64,000 bases of DNA from an uncultured Neglectibacter sp. (GTDB lineage: Bacteria > Bacillota > Clostridia > Oscillospirales > Acutalibacteraceae): NCBI GenBank assembly GCA_946554335.1, contig CAMNSA010000004.1, positions 1-64,000 on the forward strand. Direction: 5' to 3'. This document shows positions 1 to 7,797 of this stretch, in pieces. The position numbers were made by a program, and so were the translations under genes. The first letter of the stretch is position 1, and each line of letters opens with the position of its first letter. The notes beneath the pieces are model-generated. The model was not told the origin of the DNA, did not search any database, and worked only from the letters and a program-made list of their open reading frames with translations.

Positions 1-211
1 GCCGGCGACAAGTCGGGCAGATAGCGCGCTTTGGTTTCCTCTATGCCGCCCGACTGAAAGCCAAACGGGCAAACCGAAATTTCCGGCTGCGCCGGCGACA
101 AGTCGGGCAGATAGCGCGCTTTGGTTTCCTCTATGCCGCCCGACTAAAAGCTAAGCGGACAAACTGGAATTTCCGCTGCGCCGGCGGCAAGTCGGGCAGA
201 TAGCGCGCTTT
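1..211. repeat. tandem ~90-bp repeat, three copies
   Basis: Copy 1 covers 1-90, copy 2 covers 91-179, and a partial copy 3 runs from 180 to about 211. The first 55 bases of copies 1 and 2 are identical apart from the end of the unit, where several substitutions occur. No credible reading frame with a ribosome site lies in it. The same family recurs in diverged form near 11506-11572, where a similar block carries ttccggctg and tttggtttc. It looks like a dispersed intergenic repeat family. Nothing resembling a cas gene is near, and unit length does not fit CRISPR. Confidence 0.85.
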
Positions 212-295
212 GTTTTATGACGAGAGGTCCGGCCGACAGGTGAGACGGCGGCACGGCAAAGCCGTGACGGAAAGGGCGTTATGGATTGCCCTTTC

Positions 296-330
296 AGGCG
301 CTACGCGCCAGCTCTCCCAGGGGGAGAGCC
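296..330. repeat. dispersed double-hairpin repeat
   Basis: Two adjacent inverted repeats are visible: GGCGC-TA-CGCGCC-like bases at about 297-309, then GCTCTCCC-AGG-GGGAGAGC at 311-329. The same pair of hairpins appears at 11822-11858. Together with the tandem repeat just upstream this marks a REP-like intergenic element. The stretch 212-568 otherwise holds no supported gene; short open frames there lack ribosome sites. Confidence 0.7.
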
Positions 331-450
331 AAGGCGTCACTGCGTCGCTTCTAATTTATCGGTCACTAAAGCTTCTTGATAAACCAAAATGAACAGAGAA
401 ATCTTTTGCTTCTCGTGTGCGAAAAAGGACGATCCGGTTCTTTCTTTGTC

Positions 451-480
451 TTGCTTTGCCCTTCGCTTTTGTGATACACT
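451..480 (+). promoter_or_regulatory. possible promoter of the GNAT gene
   Basis: TTGCTT (451-456) and TACACT (475-480) are separated by 18 bases, about 90 bases before the GNAT start. Both boxes deviate from consensus, so the call is tentative. Confidence 0.35.
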
Positions 481-568
481 GAGTGGTATCTGAAGCTTGA
501 TAGGAGGAAGGGCGTTTTCTTTTACGCCGGGCTTTCCCGAGGGAAACCCCTCCTGAAAGGAAGTTTTT

Positions 569-1195
569 ATGGAGATCCAAAAGCTGACGCTTGCCGAAAT
601 GCAGATCTTGTACCGAAACCGGATGACGAGGGATTTTCCCCCGTCAGAGCTTCGCCCCTTTGAAAGCCTCCGCACTCTGTGGGAAAAGGGGCAGTACCGC
701 TGCTATGCTTTTATGGAAGAGGGAAAAATTCTTGCCTACGCCGCTTTCGCGGCGCAGGGGGACGCCCTTCTGCTGGACTATTTCGCCGTGGAAAGGGACT
801 TGCGGGGACAGGGGATCGGCAGCCGGTTCCTGCAGGCGTTGAGAGGGCTTTCCGCTGATCATTCCGCCTCTTATTTTCTCATCGAGGTGGAGAGCCTGGA
901 AAGCGCCTCCACGGAAGAAGAGCGGAAAGCGAGGTCCCGCAGGATTAGCTTTTATGAACGCTGCGGCTGTGCGGCTTCCAACATCTATTCCCTGCTGTTC
1001 GGCGTGGAATACCGAATTCTCGCTCTCCCTCTGAGAGAGACGATCCCCTCGGACGAGGAGATCCGCCTGGGGCTTTCCACCGTCTATGAGACGCTTTTGT
1101 CCTCTCTGCCGCTCAGAACAGAAGAGCGCGATCGGGTCTGCCGTGTTTCTCCCGGGGGAAGCTTTTCCAAGGCCTCTGCAGAAGCGGCCGGATGA
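569..1195 (+). CDS. GNAT family N-acetyltransferase
   Basis: A 208-residue protein with the acetyl-CoA pyrophosphate-binding signature RGQGIGSRFLQAL at about residues 76-88, preceded by the beta-strand LLLDYFAVE typical of the GNAT fold. These enzymes move an acetyl group from acetyl-CoA to an amine; the substrate here cannot be told. The start is supported by a gaaagg ribosome site 8-10 bases before ATG. The last 50 residues extend past the core fold and have no recognised motif. A MarR regulator follows in the same direction behind its own promoter, so the two may not be co-transcribed. Confidence 0.85.
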   Translation: MEIQKLTLAEMQILYRNRMTRDFPPSELRPFESLRTLWEKGQYRCYAFMEEGKILAYAAFAAQGDALLLDYFAVERDLRGQGIGSRFLQALRGLSADHSASYFLIEVESLESASTEEERKARSRRISFYERCGCAASNIYSLLFGVEYRILALPLRETIPSDEEIRLGLSTVYETLLSSLPLRTEERDRVCRVSPGGSFSKASAEAAG

Positions 1196-1230
1196 AATGG
1201 AGCGCCTGGGAAATTCCTCGTGAATTTTGT

Positions 1231-1260
1231 TTGACAAATCTGCGGCCGCTCCACTATAAT
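1231..1260 (+). promoter_or_regulatory. near-consensus sigma-A promoter for marR-like gene
   Basis: TTGACA (1231-1236) and TATAAT (1255-1260) with an 18-base spacer, 60 bases before the MarR-family start. Overlap of a regulator site here would allow self-repression, as is common in MarR genes, but no clear palindrome was found. Confidence 0.8.
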
Positions 1261-1319
1261 GAAGAAAACTCAGGCCTATCGCCTGTCTTCTGAGCCTCGG
1301 GAGAAAGGGTGAACCAAAA

Positions 1320-1772
1320 ATGGAAAAAGAAACTGCTTTCCGGGCCTTCCAAGGGGATTTCAGCCGGGAGCTGGGGCGCGCTTTGAGCTATCTTTACCGC
1401 AGCCGCAGAAAATTCATGGGAGAACGGCTGCGGGAATATGGGTTTGCCGGCATTATGTATATGATCCTGCTGCATCTGGAGCACCATCCCGGCGCCTCTC
1501 AGGACAGCATCGCGCAGCATATGTATCTGGACAAGTGCAATGTGGCCCGCCGTACCAAAAAGCTGGAAGAGCTGGGGTATATCCGCCGGGAGATTGATCA
1601 AAGCGACCGGCGGCAGCACAATATCTACCTTACGAAGCAGGGGCAGGAGCTGCTTCCCACCATTCGTTCTTATTTGAGCGAATGGGGGCAAAGCGTCTCT
1701 CAAGCCCTGACTTCCAGGGAAAAGGAAACCCTCATTTCCCTGATCACCAAAATGACAGGGCAGAATCGCTGA
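1320..1772 (+). CDS. MarR family transcriptional regulator
   Basis: A 150-residue protein with the MarR winged-helix layout: an N-terminal dimerisation helix, the recognition region DSIAQHMYLDKCNVARRTKK (about residues 61-80), and the wing with the conserved DQSDRRQHNIYLT segment (about 93-105). Members bind palindromic operators as dimers and respond to small phenolic ligands or oxidants. The neighbour upstream is a GNAT enzyme; downstream is a convergent terminator, so no obvious target operon is linked. Ribosome site gggagaaaggg lies 8-10 bases before ATG. Confidence 0.9.
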   Translation: MEKETAFRAFQGDFSRELGRALSYLYRSRRKFMGERLREYGFAGIMYMILLHLEHHPGASQDSIAQHMYLDKCNVARRTKKLEELGYIRREIDQSDRRQHNIYLTKQGQELLPTIRSYLSEWGQSVSQALTSREKETLISLITKMTGQNR

Positions 1773-1824
1773 AGCTTTTTGGAAGCGGAATATTTCTTCC
1801 CATAACAATACGGCTTCACCAGAA

Positions 1825-1862
1825 AAACCTTCGTTTTGACAAAAGTCAAAACGAAGGTTTCT
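1825..1862. terminator. perfect bidirectional terminator
   Basis: A 16-bp perfect stem (1825-1840 with 1845-1860) and a 4-base loop, A-rich on one side and T-rich on the other. It separates the plus-strand MarR gene from the convergent end of the minus-strand alaS-to-CBS unit. Confidence 0.92.
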
Positions 1863-2570
1863 TTACTGTGCCCCTCCCAGAACATCCCAGGGAGTGACCA
1901 TGCCCAAAAGCTTTTCATTCTCTTTTCCGGATCGGGTGATAAACACCACAGAGACCCGGCTGTTTTTTCCGGCTACCCGTCTTAATACCCCTCTTACCTG
2001 GCTGTAGGTGGCCTTCTCGGAAACGAAGCGGTAATTTTCCAGATGCTCCTTTAGGGCGATCGTCCGGCCCAGATCCTTTACGGTATGCTCCGGGGAGATC
2101 CCCTCTCCCCCGGTCTGCAGCAGATAGCGAAACACCGTGCCGATGCTGAACACGCCGCAAAACCTTCCGTTCTCCAGGATCGGCACATGGGAAAACCCTC
2201 TTTTCTCCATTTTTGCCATCAGGGGCAATACCTTTTCCCCGGGATTTGCCGTCATGATATTTTCGCCCTTCGTGGCAAACTCTATCGCCAGCGGAGGCTG
2301 TTTTACAAATTCCAGGACCTGCCTCATGGCCTCCAGCACCGGCCCAGAGGGCTGGGCCACCGGCTGCCCCTGCAGGTTGGGCGTGTGGGTGAGAAGGTTT
2401 CTTAGCTCTCTGCAAACCTGCAGTCTGTCCCGCACCGGCTCGCTTTCCTCATCCTTACAGAACTCGAACACCACACTGGAATAGCGGCGCTTTTCTCCCT
2501 GATACCGTTTTTCCAGCAGGTCTTCCATCTGCCGATACAGCTCTAAAAATTCTTCGCTGCTTTCCTGCAT
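1863..2570 (-). CDS. CBS domain protein
   Basis: A 235-residue soluble protein. The N-terminal part (1-90) resembles a small helical domain with RELRNLLTH, and the rest holds a tandem CBS pair (about 95-225) including FSHVPILENGRFCGVFS and VVFITRSGKENEKLLGMVT. CBS pairs bind adenosyl ligands such as AMP or ATP and act as sensors; what this one controls is unknown. It is the last gene of the alaS-headed unit, 14 bases after the DivIVA-like gene, with aaggagg before its ATG. Transcription ends at the hairpin directly after its stop. Confidence 0.8.
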   Translation of the reverse strand: MQESSEEFLELYRQMEDLLEKRYQGEKRRYSSVVFEFCKDEESEPVRDRLQVCRELRNLLTHTPNLQGQPVAQPSGPVLEAMRQVLEFVKQPPLAIEFATKGENIMTANPGEKVLPLMAKMEKRGFSHVPILENGRFCGVFSIGTVFRYLLQTGGEGISPEHTVKDLGRTIALKEHLENYRFVSEKATYSQVRGVLRRVAGKNSRVSVVFITRSGKENEKLLGMVTPWDVLGGAQ

Positions 2571-2584
2571 GCTCTCAGGCCTCC

Positions 2585-2956
2585 TTACAAAAGCTGGTCC
2601 GAGGGCAGCTCGCCCATTTCCTGGAGGATCGCCTGAGCGTCTTTCTGCACCCTATGGCGGAATTCCTCCCTGAGCCGGTGCAGAAGCCGGATCTGCTCCA
2701 TCAGCTCTTCCCGCTCCTCACGCAGATCCTCACAGATCCTGCTGCTTCTCACCGCCTGGGCTTCCAGCTTTCTTTCCAGTTCAGAGGCCCTCTCCTCCAA
2801 GGCGTTAAGCTTTTCCTCCTGCTTTTGGCGGTCCTCCTGCTCTTTTTCCAAAGCTACCCTGAGGCCCCTGATAAAATCGTCCACCTCTTCCTTCCGATAC
2901 CAGTGGCCCTTGGTGCGAAACTCGGTATTCTGTAAAGCGTCTCTCAACTCGTTCAT
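2585..2956 (-). CDS. short DivIVA-like coiled-coil protein
   Basis: A 123-residue protein. Its first 35 residues (FRTKGHWYRKEEVDDFI) resemble the DivIVA N-terminal membrane-binding signature, where an aromatic-glycine pair is followed by a VDxFL-type helix. Residues 36-115 are a highly charged coiled coil with E-K-R heptads. DivIVA proteins mark curved membrane at poles and septa. This one is shorter than canonical DivIVA and may be a GpsB- or DivIVA-like paralogue. Its start overlaps the rnmV stop by 4 bases, which implies translational coupling. Confidence 0.6.
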   Translation of the reverse strand: MNELRDALQNTEFRTKGHWYRKEEVDDFIRGLRVALEKEQEDRQKQEEKLNALEERASELERKLEAQAVRSSRICEDLREEREELMEQIRLLHRLREEFRHRVQKDAQAILQEMGELPSDQLL

Positions 2957-3588
2957 TCCGATTTCCTCTCTTTCGCTTCCTTTGCTGAGGAGGCCTCTGC
3001 GCGTTCCGGGTCCCCTTCAAACAGCTTTTTCCACTCTTCTCTGGAATACATGGTATTGATCACCCGGAGAAGCCCATTGGCGGAAAGATGTTCCGGAAGG
3101 CGCAGCTCCTTTAAAAGCCGCTTCCGCTTCACGGCGCTTTCCTCTCTGCCAACCAACCCCAGCTCGTAGAGATCTGACTTGCTGACCGCCTCCCTCCGGG
3201 GCCGCTTTTCCTCCAGGGTGGCTCCGGCCCTTTGGAGAGCTTCCAGCAGAATCTTCGTCTCCACTCCTTCCACCCCCAGCTTTCCTTCCCGGGAGGGAGA
3301 TGATTTTCTTCTTTCCTTTCCCAGAATATCCGGAATATAAGCGTGCTTGATCTTTTCCGGCGAGATACAGGAGGAAAGCTTTCCCCGAATGAGAAAGCCC
3401 GCGCTGTCGCTGTCCGTCAAAATAATGATCCCGCGCTTGTCTGCCAGGGAACGGATCAGGTCCAGCCGCTCCTGATCCTTAAAAATGCCGAAACCATTGG
3501 TCTCGATAATCAAGCCGTCAACGAGAGAGGAAAGCTTGATCTTATCATATTTTCCCTCCACTACAATGACCTCTCGAATCTGGATCAA
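2953..3588 (-). CDS. rnmV: ribonuclease M5
   Basis: A 211-residue Toprim-fold nuclease that matures 5S rRNA precursor in Gram-positive bacteria. The Toprim motif is seen as VVEGKYDKIKL near residue 10 and the metal-binding DSDSAG near residue 59. The C-terminal part (about 100-190) matches the RNA-binding extension of the M5 family, including KSDLYELGLVG. It is slightly longer than the usual ~185 residues because of a charged tail. Start and stop overlap holA and the DivIVA-like gene by 4 bases each. Confidence 0.93.
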   Translation of the reverse strand: MIQIREVIVVEGKYDKIKLSSLVDGLIIETNGFGIFKDQERLDLIRSLADKRGIIILTDSDSAGFLIRGKLSSCISPEKIKHAYIPDILGKERRKSSPSREGKLGVEGVETKILLEALQRAGATLEEKRPRREAVSKSDLYELGLVGREESAVKRKRLLKELRLPEHLSANGLLRVINTMYSREEWKKLFEGDPERAEASSAKEAKERKSE

Positions 3589-4646
3589 CGCCGTTCCTCC
3601 TCTTTTTCTACGCGATTTGCCGCCAGCAGCAGCTTGGCGATCAGCTCCTCCAAAACGATCCTGGGGTCAAAGCGAGAGCCCTTCAGACGCAGATCCGCCT
3701 CCAGGATCAGGTGGAGGCTTTCCTTTATAGCGACAAGGGACATCCTCCTGCCGTTTTTCTCCGCGTTTCTTAAGCGGAATTCCTTCCCCTTATAGTCTCC
3801 GTATTCTGCGGGAGCCTGAGCGGAAAGCCCGCTTTCCAGAGCACAGCGCACCCGGTAAAGATCCACATAGGCGGAGGAGAGAGCGCCTAAAATGGCGATG
3901 GGCTCCTCGTTCTGGTAAAAGAGCTGACCCAAAAGCTCGTAGGCTCTTTGATAATTTCCCGCCACCAGGGCGTTTGTCATCAGGAACACGGTGGTCTCGG
4001 TTGTTTTCGGCACCAGCTCTTCAATGAGCTTTCGGGAGATCTCCCCTTCTTTCTGGTAAGCGCAAAGCTTCGCCATTTCATTCAGGAGATTTTTCAGGTC
4101 CGCCCCGGCATACTCCAAAATGAGGGCGGCATTCTCCCGGGAAAGGCTGCATCCGCTTTTTTCCGCTTCCCGGATCAAAAGCTTTTTCAGGTCGGAGGCG
4201 TCCCGCTGCCGACATTCCAGAACACAGCCCAGCGTCTCCCCCTTTTTCAGAAAATTTCTCCATTTGGCGCTTTTCTTCCCATCGAATTGCAGGGTGGGAT
4301 ACCAGAAGACCAGCGTGGTGGTCTCCGGCAGATTTTCCAGCAGCTCCCAAAGCTTTTCCTGCTCGGAAGATGCCTTTTCCTCCAAATTAAAGTCCGTGAC
4401 GGAAACGCACTTATGCTCGGCGAAAAAGGGCAGCGCCTCTGCCGCGTCGGCGATTGCCTGTACGGAGGCTTCGCTTCCAAACTCGTTTCTGTTGAACTCC
4501 GGGAAGCTGTCGCCTCCCGTGCGGGAGATCAGCTGCTGCGCGGCGCGCTTCAAAAGGTATTTTTCCTCTCCGTAAATGATGTAGAGGCTGGAAAATTCCC
4601 GGGAAGCCAAATGGCGCTTCCACTCCTGTTCCGTAAGCACCGGCAT
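3585..4646 (-). CDS. holA: DNA polymerase III subunit delta
   Basis: A 353-residue protein matching the clamp-loader delta subunit, which opens the beta sliding clamp. It begins with the family pattern SLYIIYGEEKYLLKRA (residues 17-32), has the degenerate ATPase fold typical of delta, and the C-terminal collar region with YQRAYELLGQL and EADLRLKGS. It sits between comEC and rnmV, 24 bases after comEC, in the common Firmicutes comEC-holA order. Confidence 0.93.
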   Translation of the reverse strand: MPVLTEQEWKRHLASREFSSLYIIYGEEKYLLKRAAQQLISRTGGDSFPEFNRNEFGSEASVQAIADAAEALPFFAEHKCVSVTDFNLEEKASSEQEKLWELLENLPETTTLVFWYPTLQFDGKKSAKWRNFLKKGETLGCVLECRQRDASDLKKLLIREAEKSGCSLSRENAALILEYAGADLKNLLNEMAKLCAYQKEGEISRKLIEELVPKTTETTVFLMTNALVAGNYQRAYELLGQLFYQNEEPIAILGALSSAYVDLYRVRCALESGLSAQAPAEYGDYKGKEFRLRNAEKNGRRMSLVAIKESLHLILEADLRLKGSRFDPRIVLEELIAKLLLAANRVEKEEERR

Positions 4647-4670
4647 CAGAAGATCCCCTTTCCGTTTTAC

Positions 4671-6875
4671 TTAGTATTCCCTTCGTACCAGCAGTTTTTT
4701 CCCGTCCAGCTTCAGGCGGATAAGTCTCCCCTCACAGGCAGGCAAAACAGTTTCATCCGCGGCGTCCCCCGCTTGCTCTTCGTCTGTTTCCAGAATGACG
4801 AAGGACGCGGACACCTGGCTTTTCCGCTGGGTCGTGATCAAAATATCGCAGCTTCCTCCTCCAGATTCGCCCGTTTCGATGAGGATCTTTCTCCCGGAAG
4901 CCCTCACGGTGACCCGGTCCGCTTCCAAAGAGACAGTCACCCCGTCAAAGGGGGAAAGCTGTGTGGTCTCTTCATAGATTCCGGGCTCATGTCCCAGGGC
5001 CTGCTTCCAGTTCTTTCCCAGATAAAGTCCCTCTCCCGCCCAGATCTCCCCGGGCTCGTATCTGCGCAGCAGTTTTCCCGCCGCCTCGCAGGCCTCCTGG
5101 GAATCCTCTGAAAGATGAAGCAGTGCAAGGCGCCGGATATTGCTTCTTTCCAGCACAGACAGCGCTCCTGAGGTGCGATACCCACCTAAAGTGAGCACTG
5201 CCGCCTCCCCGTCCTTCATCAAAATCACACAGGAAGAGCTTCCTTCATTGAGCACAGCCATTGTGACGCCGCCGGAAAGAGCAGTCTGCTCTATCAGGCC
5301 CGCCAAAAGAAGAACCGCAAAAGGAAGACAGACGGAAACAGTTTTTACAATCCGGTCTTTTTTGCACAGCCTGAAAAAACAGAGGGAAACCGTCGAGAAT
5401 CCCAACACAAAAAACGCTTCCTGCGTGCTCAGCGGCAGAAAGGATACCGGGATCCTCCCAAGCTCCTGAACGCTCCAAAGAATCATTTTGGAAAGCACGC
5501 CTGACAAAAAGGCAAAGGGCAGTGCAGCCGGAGCAAGAGGCCACGCGGCAGAAAAGCCCAGACAAAGCGCGCCGCTGTACAGAAGCAGTGTGCAGGGAAG
5601 GACCAGAAGCAGAGAGGAAAGCGGAGCCAAAAAAGAAAGCCCTCCGAACACCAGAAGCTGTACCGGCAGGGTAAAAAGCATGGCAGAGACGCTTACGGAC
5701 AAAGATCCGCACAGAGCGGAAAGCCCCAGCCTCCACACAGCCCACTTTTCCAGCCGCCGCTTGATCCCTCCGAAGAGCAGAGGATGCAGAGTGATGATCC
5801 CCAGGGTGGAAAGCACGGAAAGGGCCAGCCCTGTGTCTCCCGCCGCAAAAGGGTTTAGAAGACAGATCAGAAGCACGGCAAAGCCCAGAGAATTTAAGCT
5901 ATCCTGCTCTCTTCCCAAAGAGTCCGCCGCCAAAAACAAGAGCAGCATCACGCCGCTTCTCACCGCGGAAAAAGGAAACCCGAGCAGGCACAGAAACAGC
6001 AGGATCGCCCCGGCCGTCACCGCGTTTTTCCCCACTCTTCCCAAAGGAAGCGGGCGCAGCAGCATGAGCAGAAAGGCGCACAAGGCGGAAAGATGAAGCC
6101 CGGAAACCACCAGCAGATGAGAGGCGCCCACCTTCCGGAAATCGGACTCCACCTCTTCGGAAAGCCCGCTTCTGTCCCCCAACAGCATTGCTTTCAGCAG
6201 CGCGGCGGGCTCTTCAGGGAGCGCCCTGGAAATACAGCGCTTCAGATACTGCCGCATTTCGGGCCAAAAGGTTTCCAGACTCTTTTTCTCAGGGAGCTTC
6301 AGGGACAAGGCCTCATAATCCGAAACAGAGGCGCCCAGAACGATCCCCTTGGCAATATTGGAGTTTTTCCTGGAATAGAGGCCGTCTTCTGAAAAGGAAT
6401 AAAACTTTACACTTCCGGTAAAAGCCGTCCCGGGAGCACAGGAAAGAGGCTGGACGGCAGAAAGCCTCACCTGAAAATTTGTGACTGTTTCTCTATTGTC
6501 CTCCCCGATCACCGCCGTCACCCGAAGGGGATAATAGTACTTGTGATACTCCTCCTCCGGATAGTCAAAAACGATCCCGCGGATCTCCGCCTTCTTTCCC
6601 GCCAGAGGAAGATAGGGTTCGACCCGTGCGGAATAGGACAGGGCGAAAAGGGAAAGGGTCAGGGAAAGCGAGAGAGCCACCGCACTGACAAGGCTCGCCC
6701 TTCTTTTGAGAATCAATAGTCCGATCCCCAGCAGCACCAGCGCAGAAGCAAGCCAGACAGAAAGCTGTTTTCCCAGAAACACGCCCAGAAGGGAACCCAC
6801 AAACGCCGAGAACCCTGCGGGAGCGAAAAACCTGGGAAGCTCCGCCTTACTTAAAGAAAAGCGGAAGCGGCTCAA
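4671..6875 (-). CDS. comEC: ComEC/Rec2 DNA-uptake channel protein
   Basis: A 734-residue polytopic membrane protein. It shows an N-terminal hydrophobic region, an OB-like domain (about 75-180), the competence domain with the signature VSGLHLSALCAFLL (about 254-267) and many membrane segments to about residue 510. ComEC forms the inner-membrane channel for single-stranded DNA in transformation. The C-terminal domain corresponds to the metallo-beta-lactamase region but lacks the HxHxDH metal motif and the usual DVGQGD start, reading LNEGSSS instead. The start overlaps the end of the upstream gene by 29 bases; no later start gives a better fit. Confidence 0.9.
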   Translation of the reverse strand: MSRFRFSLSKAELPRFFAPAGFSAFVGSLLGVFLGKQLSVWLASALVLLGIGLLILKRRASLVSAVALSLSLTLSLFALSYSARVEPYLPLAGKKAEIRGIVFDYPEEEYHKYYYPLRVTAVIGEDNRETVTNFQVRLSAVQPLSCAPGTAFTGSVKFYSFSEDGLYSRKNSNIAKGIVLGASVSDYEALSLKLPEKKSLETFWPEMRQYLKRCISRALPEEPAALLKAMLLGDRSGLSEEVESDFRKVGASHLLVVSGLHLSALCAFLLMLLRPLPLGRVGKNAVTAGAILLFLCLLGFPFSAVRSGVMLLLFLAADSLGREQDSLNSLGFAVLLICLLNPFAAGDTGLALSVLSTLGIITLHPLLFGGIKRRLEKWAVWRLGLSALCGSLSVSVSAMLFTLPVQLLVFGGLSFLAPLSSLLLVLPCTLLLYSGALCLGFSAAWPLAPAALPFAFLSGVLSKMILWSVQELGRIPVSFLPLSTQEAFFVLGFSTVSLCFFRLCKKDRIVKTVSVCLPFAVLLLAGLIEQTALSGGVTMAVLNEGSSSCVILMKDGEAAVLTLGGYRTSGALSVLERSNIRRLALLHLSEDSQEACEAAGKLLRRYEPGEIWAGEGLYLGKNWKQALGHEPGIYEETTQLSPFDGVTVSLEADRVTVRASGRKILIETGESGGGSCDILITTQRKSQVSASFVILETDEEQAGDAADETVLPACEGRLIRLKLDGKKLLVRREY

Positions 6876-7386
6876 GGTAAATAATATCGTCGCGATCCTT
6901 GGCGTCGCCCTCCGCCAGGACGCAGGCCTTGCCCACCACCTTGCCTCCGATGGCGTGCAGAAGCTCTTCCATGGCGGCCAGAGACTCGCCGGTGGAAATC
7001 ACATCGTCCACGATCAGGATTCGCTTGCCCTTCAGGTTCTCACAGTCCGCCTTGGAAAGATACAGCTTTTGGATGTGGTCGGTGGTGATGGATTTCACCT
7101 CCACATGGATGGGATCCTCCATATAGGCTTTCACACCCTTGCGCGCCACCACATAGTTCCGGCAGCCGATCCGGGCCATTTCATAGGCCAGCGGGATCCC
7201 CTTGGATTCCGCCGTCACGATCACATCATGGGCCGGGCATTTTTCCAACAAAGCCTTTGCCGTCTTTTCCGTGATCTCCACGTCGCTGAACATGACAAAG
7301 CCAGCGATATCCAGTTTTTCACTGATCGGGCAGATGGGAAGCTCCCTCTCACACCCGGCAATGGTCATCTTGTATACTTTTCCCAT
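6847..7386 (-). CDS. phosphoribosyltransferase family protein (apt-like)
   Basis: A 179-residue type I phosphoribosyltransferase. The PRPP-binding loop RILIVDDVISTGES lies near residues 125-138, and the family pattern DVIVTAESKGIPLAYEMA near 53-70. Such enzymes attach ribose-5-phosphate from PRPP to a purine base; similarity is closest to adenine phosphoribosyltransferase and to the PurR-type domain, so the base is inferred only. It lies 38 bases after the HIT gene and overlaps the comEC start. Confidence 0.85.
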   Translation of the reverse strand: MGKVYKMTIAGCERELPICPISEKLDIAGFVMFSDVEITEKTAKALLEKCPAHDVIVTAESKGIPLAYEMARIGCRNYVVARKGVKAYMEDPIHVEVKSITTDHIQKLYLSKADCENLKGKRILIVDDVISTGESLAAMEELLHAIGGKVVGKACVLAEGDAKDRDDIIYLEPLPLFFK

Positions 7387-7424
7387 ATGAGACTCTCCTT
7401 TACTGTTTTCTCAGGCTTCTGTTT

Positions 7425-7775
7425 TTATTCCGCGGGAAAAGGCGGCCAGCCCATGGTCCGCTTTCCCAACAGGTGAAAATGCAGGTGCTGTACCGTCTGC
7501 ATTCCGTCCTTTCCGCAGTTGTTGACAATGCGAAAGCCGTTTTCCAGCCCCAGTTTTTCCGCGAGCTGGGCGGCCGCCTCAAAAATATGAGCGACCACTT
7601 TGCTGTTTTCCGCCGTGATCTCCAGAGCGGAAGAGATATGCTTTTTGGGGATCAGCAGCACATGTACCGGCGCCTGGGGATCCAAGTCGTAAAAGGCCAC
7701 GACCTCCTTATCCTCAAATACCTTGTTGGAGGGGATCTCCCCTGCCGCTATTTTACAAAAGACACAGTCAGCCAT
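7425..7775 (-). CDS. HIT family (HinT-like) nucleotide hydrolase
   Basis: A 116-residue histidine-triad protein. The active-site motif VQHLHFHLLG is near residues 95-104, and the N-terminal CVFCKIAAGEIPSNKVFED is typical of the Hint branch with its zinc-binding cysteines. Family members hydrolyse adenosine phosphoramidates, including adenylated lysine or tRNA-synthetase by-products, which makes the position 22 bases after alaS suggestive. The gene ends normally. Confidence 0.93.
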   Translation of the reverse strand: MADCVFCKIAAGEIPSNKVFEDKEVVAFYDLDPQAPVHVLLIPKKHISSALEITAENSKVVAHIFEAAAQLAEKLGLENGFRIVNNCGKDGMQTVQHLHFHLLGKRTMGWPPFPAE

Positions 7776-7797
7776 TTTCCTTGCTCCTTTCTGAAGC

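Noticed and set aside
1..211. CRISPR-like array of repeats
   Set aside because: Whole ~90-bp units repeat with no variable spacers and there is no cas gene nearby.
210..392. Small plus-strand frame near the repeats
   Set aside because: It lies in repeat sequence without a proper start signal and resembles nothing known.
337..675. Minus-strand frame overlapping the GNAT gene
   Set aside because: Shadow of a well supported plus-strand gene without a start signal.
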